From the NCBI GenBank assembly GCA_030849065.1, contig JASAON010001608.1, positions 1 through 64,000 of the forward strand: a stretch of DNA of 64,000 bases, written 5' to 3'. The notes under the pieces are model-generated. The model was not told where the DNA came from and ran no database searches. It saw only the letters and a program-made list of their open reading frames with translations. A program made the position numbers and the translations under genes. Of this stretch, positions 52,427 through 62,698 are shown in pieces. Numbering within the stretch: position 1 is the stretch's first letter; every line of letters begins with the position of its first letter. Source of the DNA: Jaenimonas drosophilae. Lineage: Eukaryota > Euglenozoa > Kinetoplastea > Trypanosomatida > Trypanosomatidae.

Positions 52427-54106
52427 CTAGGCGTACTTGCCTGTAGGGGGAACTACTCGCGTAGAGTAGGAGATGAAGAAGAGCGCCATGAGCAGAAGTG
52501 CCACAACAACGATGGTGCGCATTTGAGCACCACGACGAAGCCGCAACACATATCCCGATGCAGCACCAACCCAACGTGTGGCCGACGTTTGCGCCTCACT
52601 CTCAAAGCGCAAACGTGGGATCTCCGCACTTGCCGTGGCATTCGCGCCACGCGTGGCACCGCTACGCAAGATGTTTTCGGCCTGACTTGCGACGGAGCGC
52701 TTCATCTCCTCTAACTTCGTTTCCATCGCGCGGAGTTGTTCCTCTCGGCGCTCCAAGACAACTGCCTGTGCGTGAATGGCAGCCTCTCGCTCCGCGAGCG
52801 ATGCCACACCATCGGAAGAGGTTGTTGTGGGTGCGTGTGCTCCACCATCGCCGTCCACGTTGGTGGCGCCAGCCCGCGGTGCTGATATATCTTCATCAGC
52901 ACGGTGAAGACGTACACGGAGCTCCTCTGCCTCCTCATGGCTCTGCTGTAGCGCGAGCTGCAGCTCCACGACGAGCTGCTTCGCATCATCTGATAACATC
53001 AACGCCCGAAAGGCGTCTTCCCGCGCCTCCGCCTCCTCCTCGAGTGCGGCGATGCGTGCCGTGGCATCGTTACAGCGGTGCCGCTCACGATCCACGTCAA
53101 TCTGCAGCTCCTCCACGCGCTCCATGCGCTGTGCGAGCTCGCGGCTCAGGGTGGAGATCTTCTCCGCATGACGTTGCTCAAGCCCTTGCGCCTCTGTCTG
53201 AGCACGCGTGATGCGGGTTTGTAATGCGTTGGCCTCGCCATTGGCTTGACGCAGCAGCGACTGCAGCACCGCGAGCTGCTCATCACGTTGATGGAGCTCC
53301 CGCAACACGCGTGCGCGCTCCTTTTCATGCTCGGCTTGCAGGCTCGCCACCTGCTGCATCGCCGCAGATTCCTTGCTGCTGAGCTCTGCACGTACTGCTT
53401 CGAGCTGCTGATGATGCGCGGCATCGTTGAGCTGCAGCGACCAACGTTCCGCGTTGCCGCCTTCATGTGCCAGCGCGCTCGCGGCGGTTTCGTCTTCGCT
53501 CGCCGAGCCGCCATCACCGCCACGTGCGGAGGAGATGAGGGCGGAGAGCTCCTTATACTGCACACCTAAACGCTCCAGCTGGCCATTCTGCAGGGCCGAT
53601 TGATGTTGTGCGTGAATGAGCTCGCGCTCCTTCGTCTCGAGGAGCTGTTGCAAACGTTCGCGCTCTGCGACCCACGCGCCGGCCTCCAACTTTTTGCTCG
53701 CCTCGAGCTCCACGCGGTGTTGCTCCTCGAGACGCTTCGCCACCACCTGGAGCTCTTCCTCATGCTGAGCGGCGAGGGCATGCTTCTCTTTGCGGAGCTG
53801 CTCCGCCACCTCTGTCAGCCGGCCAATCTCTTCCGTTTGGAGGTGCGTGCGCTCCTTAAACTCCTGCGTGAGCTCCACTCGCAACTCACCAAGACGTACA
53901 TCCGTGGCCTTCTTGGCGGAGGTGAGCTCCTCACGCAGCTTCTTGTTCTTGGCCGCGGCATCGTTGAGCTGAGCCGACACCGCAGTCTTCCATGATGCGG
54001 TGCGCTCCTTCAACGCCTGAAGCTCATCCTCAACGGCGGTGGATGATGCTGCAGCTGGAGCATGAGCTGCTATCGAGGATGATGATGCTGATGCCTCCCC
54101 CTCCAT
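52427..54106 (-). CDS. Tail-anchored coiled-coil protein (golgin-like)
   Basis: 559 residues. After a short Ser/Ala-rich N-terminus, almost the entire chain (about 25-490) is heptad-patterned coiled coil rich in Glu, Gln, Leu, Arg and Ala. A single hydrophobic segment near the C-terminus (TIVVVALLLMALFFISY, about 530-547) followed by about 12 residues makes it tail-anchored, as in golgins such as giantin/golgin-84 or related tethers. No GRIP, SNARE or other signature is seen. Golgi or other membrane tethering is inferred from architecture alone. Confidence 0.75.
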   Translation of the reverse strand: MEGEASASSSSIAAHAPAAASSTAVEDELQALKERTASWKTAVSAQLNDAAAKNKKLREELTSAKKATDVRLGELRVELTQEFKERTHLQTEEIGRLTEVAEQLRKEKHALAAQHEEELQVVAKRLEEQHRVELEASKKLEAGAWVAERERLQQLLETKERELIHAQHQSALQNGQLERLGVQYKELSALISSARGGDGGSASEDETAASALAHEGGNAERWSLQLNDAAHHQQLEAVRAELSSKESAAMQQVASLQAEHEKERARVLRELHQRDEQLAVLQSLLRQANGEANALQTRITRAQTEAQGLEQRHAEKISTLSRELAQRMERVEELQIDVDRERHRCNDATARIAALEEEAEAREDAFRALMLSDDAKQLVVELQLALQQSHEEAEELRVRLHRADEDISAPRAGATNVDGDGGAHAPTTTSSDGVASLAEREAAIHAQAVVLERREEQLRAMETKLEEMKRSVASQAENILRSGATRGANATASAEIPRLRFESEAQTSATRWVGAASGYVLRLRRGAQMRTIVVVALLLMALFFISYSTRVVPPTGKYA

Positions 54107-54452
54107 CACGACGCACGCAATGCTTGAATGCTAACTAAAGCACGGAACTCTGCTCAGAAATGAAGACCCAACAACAGCAACAACAACAACGTGATGAAGT
54201 AGCTACCAATGTGCATGAAGGAAGGACGTGGATGAGAGATGAAAACGTGGAGGAGGATGCAGAAGGGAGTACGTACGTACGAATGCCACGGCAGAACAAC
54301 GTCATGGTGGGCTCGCCATCGACCCCATAAACATCCAAGTGATGGAAACGGAGGCGTGATGGTGCTTTACACAACAACAACAATCTCAACGGGGCCATTC
54401 TGCGGCACAAGTGATGCTCCACGCATGTAGGATCATGAATGTGCGTACGCTA
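54107..54452. other. Intergenic spacer
   Basis: No gene is seen; a CAA tandem lies at about 54172-54190. Confidence 0.5.
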
Positions 54453-55493
54453 CTACGCACTCTTGGCATTGGTTCCTGCTGCTGCTGCTGCTGCTGCTTC
54501 TGCAGGTGCTGATGATGTTGCTACTGCGGTTGCGCTTGTGATGAGATCCCCCAGCTGCTTGTAGGACCAACGTGCGGCCTTCTTCACGAAGCTAAATCGC
54601 CCATTCAGCTCCAACTCCGGAAAGTCGGGGAGCTCATCAATGTGAATGGGCGTCGCGTCGCGAGCGGCGTTGAGCTCCATCACCTCTGGCTCATCTTCCT
54701 GCTTAAAGACGCGGCTGTAGTAGGCGCGATTCATCTTTTGTGTGCGCCGGGCGAGCTCATTTACCTTATCCTCGATGGCATCGATGCGGGCGAGGAGGTG
54801 GGCCTCCTTCTTGGCGTTGGCTCTCGCCTGCAACGTGAGCTCGTAGGCCAAGATGGCGGCGAGGATGCTGATGGCCAACACCTCCACGAGAAGATCGGCA
54901 CCGGCATCCACGAGTTGTTTCTCGGGCAGAGGTGCCAAGAAGGTCTTCTTGAAGACGGTCCATGCGCTGAGTGTTGGATGAATGATGAGCACACGCGCCA
55001 CCTCCCCCGCTGCGTGCGTTGGACTGAGGAAGATGTTTGGGTCGTAGGAGCTCCCCTCACGTGCGATGGGGCCGTACGTGATGGAGGCCATCAACGAACG
55101 CGATCGCGGCATCACGATGTCGGGCGTGGCCTTCATGATGGGCGTGGACGAAGGAGGAGATGTTGGCACAGATGAGGTGGGTGTTGGTGTTGGTGTTGCA
55201 TCATTCACTGCGCCACCGGCCTCCTTCACAACAGCCTCGGCGGCCACCTTTGCAGCGGCCTCGGCATCTTCCTTTTGTTTTTGCTTCTCGCGTTCTATGC
55301 GGGCGTCTTCTTCACGTGACCACTGCGCAATGACGCCGGTGAAGCCCAGCGAAACACGGCCCAGACCGATGCAAACACGGTAGGTTGGGCCGCGCGCGGT
55401 GGTGGCGCGCTTGACGATACGTCGCGAGATGGGCCGAGTGAGTTGCCGCACACCCAAAAACACAAACTTTGCCGCAGGAAGTGAGGCAACCAT
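54453..55493 (-). CDS. OPA3-like mitochondrial protein
   Basis: 346 residues from the ATG at 55493. The N-terminus MVASLPAAKFVFLGVRQLTR and the next PISRRIVKRA closely follow the OPA3 pattern (MVxGLPxxKLxxLxxRQxSKPIAxxIKxxA), which serves as mitochondrial targeting and membrane-association segment. A Glu/Lys/Ala-rich helix and a Thr/Pro/Ser linker (about 90-150) look like an insertion. The conserved second half is recognised by a hydrophobic segment (DLLVEVLAISILAAILAYEL, about 230-250) running into a coiled coil (ARIDAIEDKVNELARRTQK). The longer frame upstream of 55493 is repeat-derived and excluded. OPA3 affects mitochondrial morphology; the exact reaction is unknown. Confidence 0.82.
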   Translation of the reverse strand: MVASLPAAKFVFLGVRQLTRPISRRIVKRATTARGPTYRVCIGLGRVSLGFTGVIAQWSREEDARIEREKQKQKEDAEAAAKVAAEAVVKEAGGAVNDATPTPTPTSSVPTSPPSSTPIMKATPDIVMPRSRSLMASITYGPIAREGSSYDPNIFLSPTHAAGEVARVLIIHPTLSAWTVFKKTFLAPLPEKQLVDAGADLLVEVLAISILAAILAYELTLQARANAKKEAHLLARIDAIEDKVNELARRTQKMNRAYYSRVFKQEDEPEVMELNAARDATPIHIDELPDFPELELNGRFSFVKKAARWSYKQLGDLITSATAVATSSAPAEAAAAAAAGTNAKSA

Positions 55494-56516
55494 GGCTGAG
55501 CTCCTCCTGCCTACCGTCAAGACCACAGATGATGATGATGATGATGTGTGTGCGTGGCCACCGTACGTACCTACTTGTGTTGTGTTTCTTTTCATGTGCA
55601 GCATTGATGAGAAGGAGGAAGAGATGATGCTCCACGAACAACACAGGCAAGTTTGGGACATGAGGCTGCCACACATGACCATCATCATCACCGCCTTCTT
55701 CACTCGCCACTCAGCAGCCAACCATCCTTCTTCATCCATACCTCACGCACATGTTCGCGTACGTGCGGAAGACGAAGTAGGAAGGCTGAGTCGTTGGGAG
55801 GTGGAGGCGGAGGTGATGCCCATGTGTGGCACCGTGGAGATGCAAAACACGTTGATCTTCTTTCATAAATACAAATGATGGATCCTACGGCACACCCATC
55901 GTAATTGCCAGCCCCCCAAACACCAATGTTGTTGAGGGTTGTATGGGATGCATGTCTCTCGCACACACCAAATCACCACCCATGCCGCACAGTGGGGGGG
56001 GGAGTGTGGTTGGGGAGCTCATTGCAGCCATCCATCGCCACTCGCACATACACACAAAATGAAAAATTTTCTGGAATCATGAAAAAAAGGCGGGGTTGCG
56101 AGAGTGCCAGACGCAAGCGAGTTGATGCGGTCAGCCAACCCCTCTCCCATCCTCATCACAGAAACACACAACAAACGCACAACAACCAACAACAACAACG
56201 AACACCTCCTCAACGTGGATGTGATGGTTGCGAGCATGTGTAGAAGTATAGATGATGGAGAGGATGAAGTTGCTGCATGACAAAAAAACAACATAGAGGG
56301 GTGTTTTTTCTTCTTTTTTTCGTGCCAATGATGAGCAGGAGGCAGAGCTGTTGATGGGGAGTTACATATATAATACACATCACAGACATGCACCAACACA
56401 GATACATGAGATCTGCATGAATGTGTGGTGATGTGGCGCACGAATGTGATATGTGGGGAGCACAATCTACGCTCATTCATGACATGAAGGAAGGAGGAGG
56501 GATGGACTGTGCGGAG

Positions 56517-56548
<32 letters not shown>

Positions 56549-56817
56549 CACACACCAAGTAAATTGTGTGTGTGTGTGTGCGTGTGGCCATTGCTTCAGC
56601 ACACAAGTTGTTGGAGTAGCAGCGCAGCACCAACATCTTGGCTCGGCAACAGCCTCATCATCTGTGGCTCCCTCTTGCGACGTGCTGCACGAGATGTATT
56701 CCCCCAACCAACTCGTACAACACTCACGCCATGCATATCATGCGCAAATCATCCATCATCGTACCAACCCATGCACTCCTCCTCTCCCCTCATCTTCATG
56801 TGCTTCGGCTTCTGCAT
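55494..56817. other. Long intergenic region without recognised gene
   Basis: 1.3 kb between the 14-3-3 and OPA3-like genes. It holds GAT repeats at about 55528-55545 and 56515-56543 and a GT run at about 56566-56583. Long open frames on both strands code His/Ser/Cys-rich low-complexity sequence and are not believed. No RNA gene was recognised. Confidence 0.55.
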
Positions 56818-57579
56818 TTACTCCAGCTCCTCCAGCGCGGTGCCATCATCGTGGGCCTCGGGATGCGCATCCTCCGTCCAGAGAGCAAGGTTGTCGCGGA
56901 GGAGCTGCATAATGAGCGCGGCCTCCTTGTGCTGCTCCTCATCAACCACCTCTGGATCGCCGAGGGCCTCCTCGAAGGCCTGGCGCGCGAGCTGGCAGCC
57001 CTTGTCGGGGCTCTTCAGAATCTCGTAGTAAAACACAGAAAAATTCAGCGCGAGACCAAGACGAATGGGGGAGGTTGGCTTGAGTGCGCCAATGTACTGA
57101 GAGGCCTTGGTGTAGGCCTCCAACGCAAGATTCTTCTGCACATCGCTTCCGCTGAAGATCTCGGCGTAGTAGCGGTGATAGTCCCCCTTCATCTTGTAGT
57201 AGTAAACGAGGCTCTCATCCGACTTGGCGCTGGGGATGAGGAACTTATCTAGCAGCTCGAGCACATCGTTGCAGATCTCACCGAGCTCCTGCTCCACCTG
57301 CTTCTTGAATCCCTTGATGATGGTGGCGTTGTTGTCCTTCTTGGCCTCCTCGCGCTGCTCGAGGCTCGTGATGCTGCGCCAGCATGAACGGCGGGCACCA
57401 ATGATGTTCTTGTACGCGACGGAGAGGAGGTTGCGCTCCTCGCTGGAGAGCTCAGCGTTGAGCTTGGTGGCGCGCTTCATACACACAAGTATCTCATCGT
57501 AGCGTTCGCACTGCTCGGCGAGCTTGGCAGTGATGATGAGCTGCTCCCGCTTGGCGGGGATCTCAAAGGTGGCCACCAT
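56818..57579 (-). CDS. 14-3-3 protein
   Basis: 253 residues, the usual family length, from the ATG at 57579. The nine-helix 14-3-3 fold is obvious: signature 1 RNLLSVAYKN followed by GARR (about 42-60), YYKMKGDYHRYYAEI (about 125-140), LGLALNFSVFYYEIL and signature 2 region (about 170-190), then LARQAFEEALGD and LLRDNLALWTED (about 215-235). The Lys, two Arg and Tyr of the phosphopeptide pocket appear conserved (GARRS; HRYY). The C-terminus is acidic. It binds phosphoserine/threonine clients in the cytosol; specific partners are unknown. Confidence 0.97.
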   Translation of the reverse strand: MVATFEIPAKREQLIITAKLAEQCERYDEILVCMKRATKLNAELSSEERNLLSVAYKNIIGARRSCWRSITSLEQREEAKKDNNATIIKGFKKQVEQELGEICNDVLELLDKFLIPSAKSDESLVYYYKMKGDYHRYYAEIFSGSDVQKNLALEAYTKASQYIGALKPTSPIRLGLALNFSVFYYEILKSPDKGCQLARQAFEEALGDPEVVDEEQHKEAALIMQLLRDNLALWTEDAHPEAHDDGTALEELE

Positions 57580-57860
57580 CTTGATAATGCACGAAGTTGA
57601 TGATGATGATGTATGTGTGTGTGTGGGGATGCGGCACACAACGGGGAAGGGCAGACGTTAATGAAGAGATCTACGAAAACGCAACCATGAAGATGAAGAT
57701 GATGAGAGAGAAGCAGAAGATAGCGAATGGCGTACCGGGGCGTACATCAACACAGACTCACGCACAACACAACGAAGATGATTATGAGTTGGAGGTAGCA
57801 GAAACGTGAAAGCAGAGATAGAAAAAAAAAACCAACAGACTAATCGCAACAACAAACGGA
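57580..57860. other. Short intergenic spacer
   Basis: No gene is seen. It contains short GAT and GT repeats near 57598-57625. Confidence 0.45.
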
Positions 57861-59033
57861 TCATGAGGCCACTTCGATGGTTGATGATTCTTCAGCTTCT
57901 GATCGGAGTAACATCGTGGCGATGCTGAAGCGAAGTGGTCGCGTGCGGTGTTGTGAGACCTGGTACGGATTGCCATCTGCCTCGCGTACCTCGGCCACAT
58001 AGGGCCCCACATCCAAACTGGCAGAGCCTGTGAAGATGAAGGATAGTGCGGAGCTGCAACGTGATGTGTGCGGGATAGAATCAATGAAGATGGATGGAGG
58101 AGATGCCCACTCCCCTGGATGCAAACGTTCGTGCTCCACCACCAATCCAAGCAAATGAAACTTGGGTTTGAAGGCTGAAAGTAGCTGTGCTGCATCCGCC
58201 TGCACAAACCCATCACCGACATCATCCGCGTACAGCAACATGGTTGAGCCTTCATCGAAACACGATGATGTGCAACACTGTACGCTGCTGCCATCCACAA
58301 CAAAAAAGATGCCAACACTTCCATTGCCCAGCACGTAGGAAACACAAGGAAGAAGATGTGCCACCTCGCCACCACCACCCGCGACATTGGAATCATCGCA
58401 AATCCAAAAACGCTCAACGTGCGATATCGCCGATGGCGCGATGCGCGATGATGCAGAGGTGGTCTCCGACGAGGATCCCTTCAACGCAACGTTTATGGTT
58501 TTTTCCGGTTGTGGTGCTGTTACTGCTTCTTCTGCATTAGCACCAACCTCTCTTTTTGTTGTTGTTGTTGTGGGGCGTACTTCCACCTTCTTCTTGTGTG
58601 TTGGCTGAGGTTGTTTCTTGGCACTTTGTGCGGTGTTGGCCATCTTCTTTGGTGCTGTTGTTGTTGTTGCTGCCACCGACTTCTTTGGTGGCACAGACGC
58701 CTTCACCTTGGATGGAGGTGCTGCCGACTTCTTGTAACTTTGGTTGCTGGGCTTCTTGTTGGGAGCACTTGTGCTCTTTGATGTTGTGGTGCTCTTCTGC
58801 GTCGTCGTCTTCTTCGCGGACGGCGTGGCCATCTTTGTGTGGTTCAACCTGAGTGCAACCCTGCCATGATGTTTGGATGGCGGGGGGCGTACCCGCTTGG
58901 CTGCCACGGTTGTGGGTGCTTTCTTTGGTGCAGGCGCACACGTCTTCTTCGCTGCCGCTGATGATGATGCAGAGTTGGTGGGCTTAGCATGATGTGCGTG
59001 GCGATTGCCAGATGAAGTGGGTGCCTTTGCCAT
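57861..59033 (-). CDS. Histone-H1-like basic N-terminus with polo-box-like domain
   Basis: 390 residues. The first about 185 are Lys/Ala/Pro/Thr/Ser-rich (repeated KK, APKK, TTT), like the tails of histone H1 or kinetoplastid nuclear proteins, and should be disordered and DNA- or RNA-binding. Residues about 200-300 read like a polo box: FWICDDSN, then VSYVLGNGSVGIFFVVDGSS and TMLLYADD, followed by a helix LLSAFKPKF, matching the W-x-DxS-x-LGYQLSNGSVGVLFND order of PLK polo boxes. No kinase domain is present. Kinetoplastid kinetochore proteins KKT2, KKT3 and KKT20 carry divergent polo boxes; a relationship is possible but unproven. Confidence 0.6.
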   Translation of the reverse strand: MAKAPTSSGNRHAHHAKPTNSASSSAAAKKTCAPAPKKAPTTVAAKRVRPPPSKHHGRVALRLNHTKMATPSAKKTTTQKSTTTSKSTSAPNKKPSNQSYKKSAAPPSKVKASVPPKKSVAATTTTAPKKMANTAQSAKKQPQPTHKKKVEVRPTTTTTKREVGANAEEAVTAPQPEKTINVALKGSSSETTSASSRIAPSAISHVERFWICDDSNVAGGGGEVAHLLPCVSYVLGNGSVGIFFVVDGSSVQCCTSSCFDEGSTMLLYADDVGDGFVQADAAQLLSAFKPKFHLLGLVVEHERLHPGEWASPPSIFIDSIPHTSRCSSALSFIFTGSASLDVGPYVAEVREADGNPYQVSQHRTRPLRFSIATMLLRSEAEESSTIEVAS

Positions 59034-59782
59034 GTGTGCTCACCCCACCCACAAAACGTCCTACAAAAAACCCCCCACAAAGAATCAGGAAAAAAAAAGC
59101 ATCTTTTTTTCTACACACGTGTGTTGTACGTCATGAGAGCTGTACCTCATCTCGCCATGCCTGACACGGCATGCGTGGTGCTCCGCACATGTATTTTTGG
59201 TGGACGAGCACGTGGCCACGTTGAAAGCGAAACAATAAATTCGTACACGCCAATCGTTAGAAGAGGAAAAGGTCGCAGTGAATGCCAACACCCCCTCTGC
59301 ACCTCCTCCTTCCGCATCACAACGATGATGATGATGATGATGGAGGAGTAGTGAGGATGCAAGAGTGGTGCTTAAAGGACTCCTACGAACAGTACAGAGG
59401 CATGGCGATACATCTAAATCATCCGCACACCAACACCAACAAAAAAAGATGGGTATGAGGTGTGTGTGTGTGTATGTGCGTACGGATGCGATGTAGGGAT
59501 CTAGATGGATCATCTACAGCTGGAAGGGGGAAACAATGAGTGCCATGGGCGTGGGCTGCGATGAATGACGCTGGTTGTTGCACTCACGGTGCGCCAACAA
59601 ACCCAACAACCACGTACCCATTGAGAAATATCTATGCATGTATCTATGCTAGAATTAGAGTGTTGTGCGGCATGCAGCTGAAGCAGAACGATGGATGAGG
59701 TACGAAGAAGGAGTAGGATGTTCGTCCTCCTCCCCCTTCACAGTTTCATCATCATCTGCACATGCATGTGTGTGTGTGTGTT
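59034..59782. other. Intergenic region, PIF1 to polo-box-like gene
   Basis: No gene is supported. GAT repeats at about 59323-59342 and GT runs at about 59461-59474 and 59766-59780. Confidence 0.55.
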
Positions 59783-62698
59783 TTATATCACCGTGATGGT
59801 TGTTGCGTTAGCCGCAGCGGCAGCAACGGCGGCCCTGGCTTCCGTGGCCTTCTTCTTCTCCCTCAGCCGCTCCGCGCGTGCGGCGTGCTGCACCAGCTTG
59901 CGCATGCGGCGGGCCACAAGCACAGATTGATGCACCGACTCCACGTACTCAGTGGAGGCGGAGGAGGTGTTGCCATCGGCTGATGGTGATTCAGAGGTCG
60001 GGCCCATGCCAAGACTGCTGTAGCTCCGCACCAAATCATCCACGTACGCTCCATTCGTTGACGCCTCGACGGCTGATGATGGTGATGATGCCGCGGGAGC
60101 GTCATTCTCCGCCACGGTCTTGCGTCGGCCGTTTGGCGCAAATTCGGAGAGCAGCCGCCGCAGCGATGATCCTTTGCGCCGCAAGTGATAGATAGTATCA
60201 TTGCAGTGTTTCCACGACGAAATGGGGTATGTGCGGAGATCATCTGGGGTGATGGCGAGGGCGGTCTTGAGCTTCACATCAAATGCCACACAATCTTCGC
60301 TGGCGACGAGCATGTTGGGTGAGAAAGATGACATGCTCAGCTGCTCTGGATTGCGTACGCGGCTCATGGCCACGTAGAGGAGGTGCTCGCAGGGCCACAT
60401 GCGTGAGAGCTCGAGATGCACCCGCCCAACCAGGGTCAGGCCTTGCACCTTATGTACGGTGAAGGCGTAGGCCAAGGTCAGTGGCAGAGATACGCTGCCG
60501 AGACTATAAAAGTGCGTGTTGGCACAACCGCCAACGGAAAACTCCCACGGCGGAATGGCCACCGTCTCGCCCGTGTGAAACGAGACGACGGGGACCATGG
60601 GGATCGGCATGCCACACTCCGTCGAGCAAAAGACGCGGTAGCGATCGATGCAGGAATCGATGGATTCGTTGCGGAGAAATGACGGAAAATTTTCACGTTT
60701 GCACTCCGCAAAATCCACGACGGTGCCGATGCTGCCGTTGACGAGATTGCTGGAGAGGTTGGCGCGGAGGAGTACGCGGCATCCCTTCTTGAAGGTGATG
60801 GGCTGCGCGATGGGGTGCTTGGCCAAGAGCTTTTGCAGATATTCTTCGTGTTCTGGTGTGTGGAGGCCATCTCCGTGTTGCACAATCTCCGTGACGGTGG
60901 CACCGTACTCATAGTCGTTGAGGAGGCCCGCAATCTCCAGGAAGCGTTCCTTCATGGCCTCGCGCCACGCCACGCTCTCGCCAGACGGGAGAACAACACG
61001 CATCGCATGGCCATCTTCATACACACGATAGAGCGAGAGCAGCGAGGCGCGTGGGAGATCGAGGGTGGACTGGAGGAGTGAGCGTACGTGTTTGGCAAAT
61101 TCAGCCTCGTTGAAGGTCTTGTTGGTGCGGAGGAGCAACGTGACGGTGGTTTCGCACTTGAGCGACGTGATGCCCGTCTCGGGAATGAGGGTGAGCGGAT
61201 CACCCTCGAGCCGCGCGAGCTCCTTTTCATTCGCGACGAGCACCTCCTTGTTGGTTGGGAGAAGATTCACCGCCGCCTCCACCATCGTCCCAGGCGGAAG
61301 TTGCTGCACCGTCGTGGTCAAGTCGCTGGGCACGACGCCACGCCGCATAAGTTGCAAATCGTTGGCGAACTTTGGGTATGCTGACTGACGCACCTGCGTT
61401 TCCAAACGCATCTGCACAAAGTTGCGCTCAAAGAGTGGCGAGCGGATGATGGAGTCTTCATTGATGCAGCCGAGCTGGAGAAAGTCACCGCACAAGATGA
61501 GCTGCACCCCACCAAATGGGAGGTCCGGTGTGCCAGCTTCTTCACGCAACACACGATCAAACTCCTGAAAGAGTTGCTTGGGCAACATGCTCACCTCATC
61601 AATGATGATCACGTCGTAGTCAAGCATCGTACTCCGTCGGAGGAACTCCCCGCGGCTCGATACACCCATGGCATGATGAAAGGTGGAGCCGCCAATGTGG
61701 CAGCCAGCCACACCCGTTGTGGCCGTCATGGCCACACGCAAACGCTGCGCCTGCAAACGTCGGCTCAGCGTGCGCAACAACACCGTCTTGCCTGTACCAG
61801 CACTCCCGCCAATATATACATGATGGCCCTGGAGAGCTACTTGAATTACACGTTCTTGTTCCGTGTTGAGCTGAATGTTTTCCTGCGCATCTGGCATGGC
61901 CTCCATGTGTGGGGTCGTGGCATCGCCTGCCACGTGGCCAACGGCAGAAACTACGGAGGCATAGCGCGAGCGCACGATGCTATTCAGCTTCACCTGCATC
62001 ATGTGAGCAATGGCGGCGGCAGGGTCGGCGATGGTTTTGTTGGAGAGAACCATGCCCAGCGCGCGCTTCAGCAGCACCGGCCACTTTGGTGGCAACGCCG
62101 CAGCCCCCGAACGAAGACGTTCGGCGAAGGCGTTGAGGAGATCCGCTCTCTCAACAATCACCTGGCGTTGCACGTTGATGCCAAAACCAATTTCCTGGAG
62201 GTACATCATGGTTGGGGAGTGTTCGCTCGTCAAGCGCCCCGTGAGAGCATTGTAAATGAGGCTGCTCTCGCGGAGTGATGCGTTGGCGCCACCAATATCA
62301 CCCGAGGTGGCGTTTATGCTCATGCCGTAGAACTCATCCGTTATGTGCTGCTCCTGCGCACGTTTGGCTGCCCACGCACTGGCCGTTGATTCGGCAACAG
62401 TAGCAGATGATGATGATGCTGCTGTTGTTGGAGATACTTCCGTTGGTGCAGGTGGTGGTGCAATGGGCTCCGCAACAGCCGCAACAACTGGTGGTGTGGC
62501 AGCGGGTGCGCTCATCTTCTTTGGTGGACGCCCACGACGCCGTGGAGGTGGCGGCACCGTTGCCACGGGCGTGTTGTTGGCCTCAGCCTGCGCAGATGTG
62601 GCGCTTGTGCTGCTGTTCGTTCCTGTGGCACATGATCGCAGCGAGACGGCCAATGTGGCTGGTCGGACGCCGCTCTTCCCTACCAAACGACGAAGCAT
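59783..62698 (-). CDS. PIF1-family DNA helicase, mitochondrial
   Basis: 971 residues from the ATG at 62698, which gives an Arg-rich, acid-free N-terminus (MLRRLVGKSGVRPATLAVSL) typical of mitochondrial import. A Pro/Ala/Thr-rich linker is followed by the SF1B helicase core: Walker A GGSAGTGKTVLLRTL (about 299), VAMTATTGVAGCHIGGSTFHHAMG (Ia/PIF1 signature), DVIIIDEVSMLP (Walker B, about 366), GGVQLILCGDFLQL (III), KKGCRVLLRANLSSNLVNGSIGTVV (IV region), [14 protein letters not shown] (V, about 751) and [11 protein letters not shown] (VI, about 774). The C-terminal about 180 residues are unassigned. Kinetoplastids have several mitochondrial PIF1s acting in kDNA replication. Its motif V-VI DNA is nearly identical to the next helicase gene. 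Confidence 0.93.
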   Translation of the reverse strand: MLRRLVGKSGVRPATLAVSLRSCATGTNSSTSATSAQAEANNTPVATVPPPPRRRGRPPKKMSAPAATPPVVAAVAEPIAPPPAPTEVSPTTAASSSSATVAESTASAWAAKRAQEQHITDEFYGMSINATSGDIGGANASLRESSLIYNALTGRLTSEHSPTMMYLQEIGFGINVQRQVIVERADLLNAFAERLRSGAAALPPKWPVLLKRALGMVLSNKTIADPAAAIAHMMQVKLNSIVRSRYASVVSAVGHVAGDATTPHMEAMPDAQENIQLNTEQERVIQVALQGHHVYIGGSAGTGKTVLLRTLSRRLQAQRLRVAMTATTGVAGCHIGGSTFHHAMGVSSRGEFLRRSTMLDYDVIIIDEVSMLPKQLFQEFDRVLREEAGTPDLPFGGVQLILCGDFLQLGCINEDSIIRSPLFERNFVQMRLETQVRQSAYPKFANDLQLMRRGVVPSDLTTTVQQLPPGTMVEAAVNLLPTNKEVLVANEKELARLEGDPLTLIPETGITSLKCETTVTLLLRTNKTFNEAEFAKHVRSLLQSTLDLPRASLLSLYRVYEDGHAMRVVLPSGESVAWREAMKERFLEIAGLLNDYEYGATVTEIVQHGDGLHTPEHEEYLQKLLAKHPIAQPITFKKGCRVLLRANLSSNLVNGSIGTVVDFAECKRENFPSFLRNESIDSCIDRYRVFCSTECGMPIPMVPVVSFHTGETVAIPPWEFSVGGCANTHFYSLGSVSLPLTLAYAFTVHKVQGLTLVGRVHLELSRMWPCEHLLYVAMSRVRNPEQLSMSSFSPNMLVASEDCVAFDVKLKTALAITPDDLRTYPISSWKHCNDTIYHLRRKGSSLRRLLSEFAPNGRRKTVAENDAPAASSPSSAVEASTNGAYVDDLVRSYSSLGMGPTSESPSADGNTSSASTEYVESVHQSVLVARRMRKLVQHAARAERLREKKKATEARAAVAAAAANATTITVI
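60339..60537. repeat. 199-bp block shared with 63604-63802
   Basis: This segment and 63604-63802 (direct orientation, offset 3265 bp) differ at a single base (60530 G versus 63795 A). It codes helicase motifs V-VI in both PIF1 genes. Identity breaks sharply at both ends, where the proteins diverge strongly. Confidence 0.95.

Noticed and set aside
55494..55739. N-terminal extension of the OPA3-like protein
   Set aside because: The extension includes poly-Ser from a GAT repeat and random sequence, while the ATG at 55493 reproduces the conserved OPA3 N-terminus.
56019..56636. 205-codon minus-strand frame in the 14-3-3/OPA3 spacer
   Set aside because: Composition is His/Ser/Cys/Thr-rich, coded by GAT, GT and other simple repeats; no domain, and it lacks an ATG-supported normal N-terminus.
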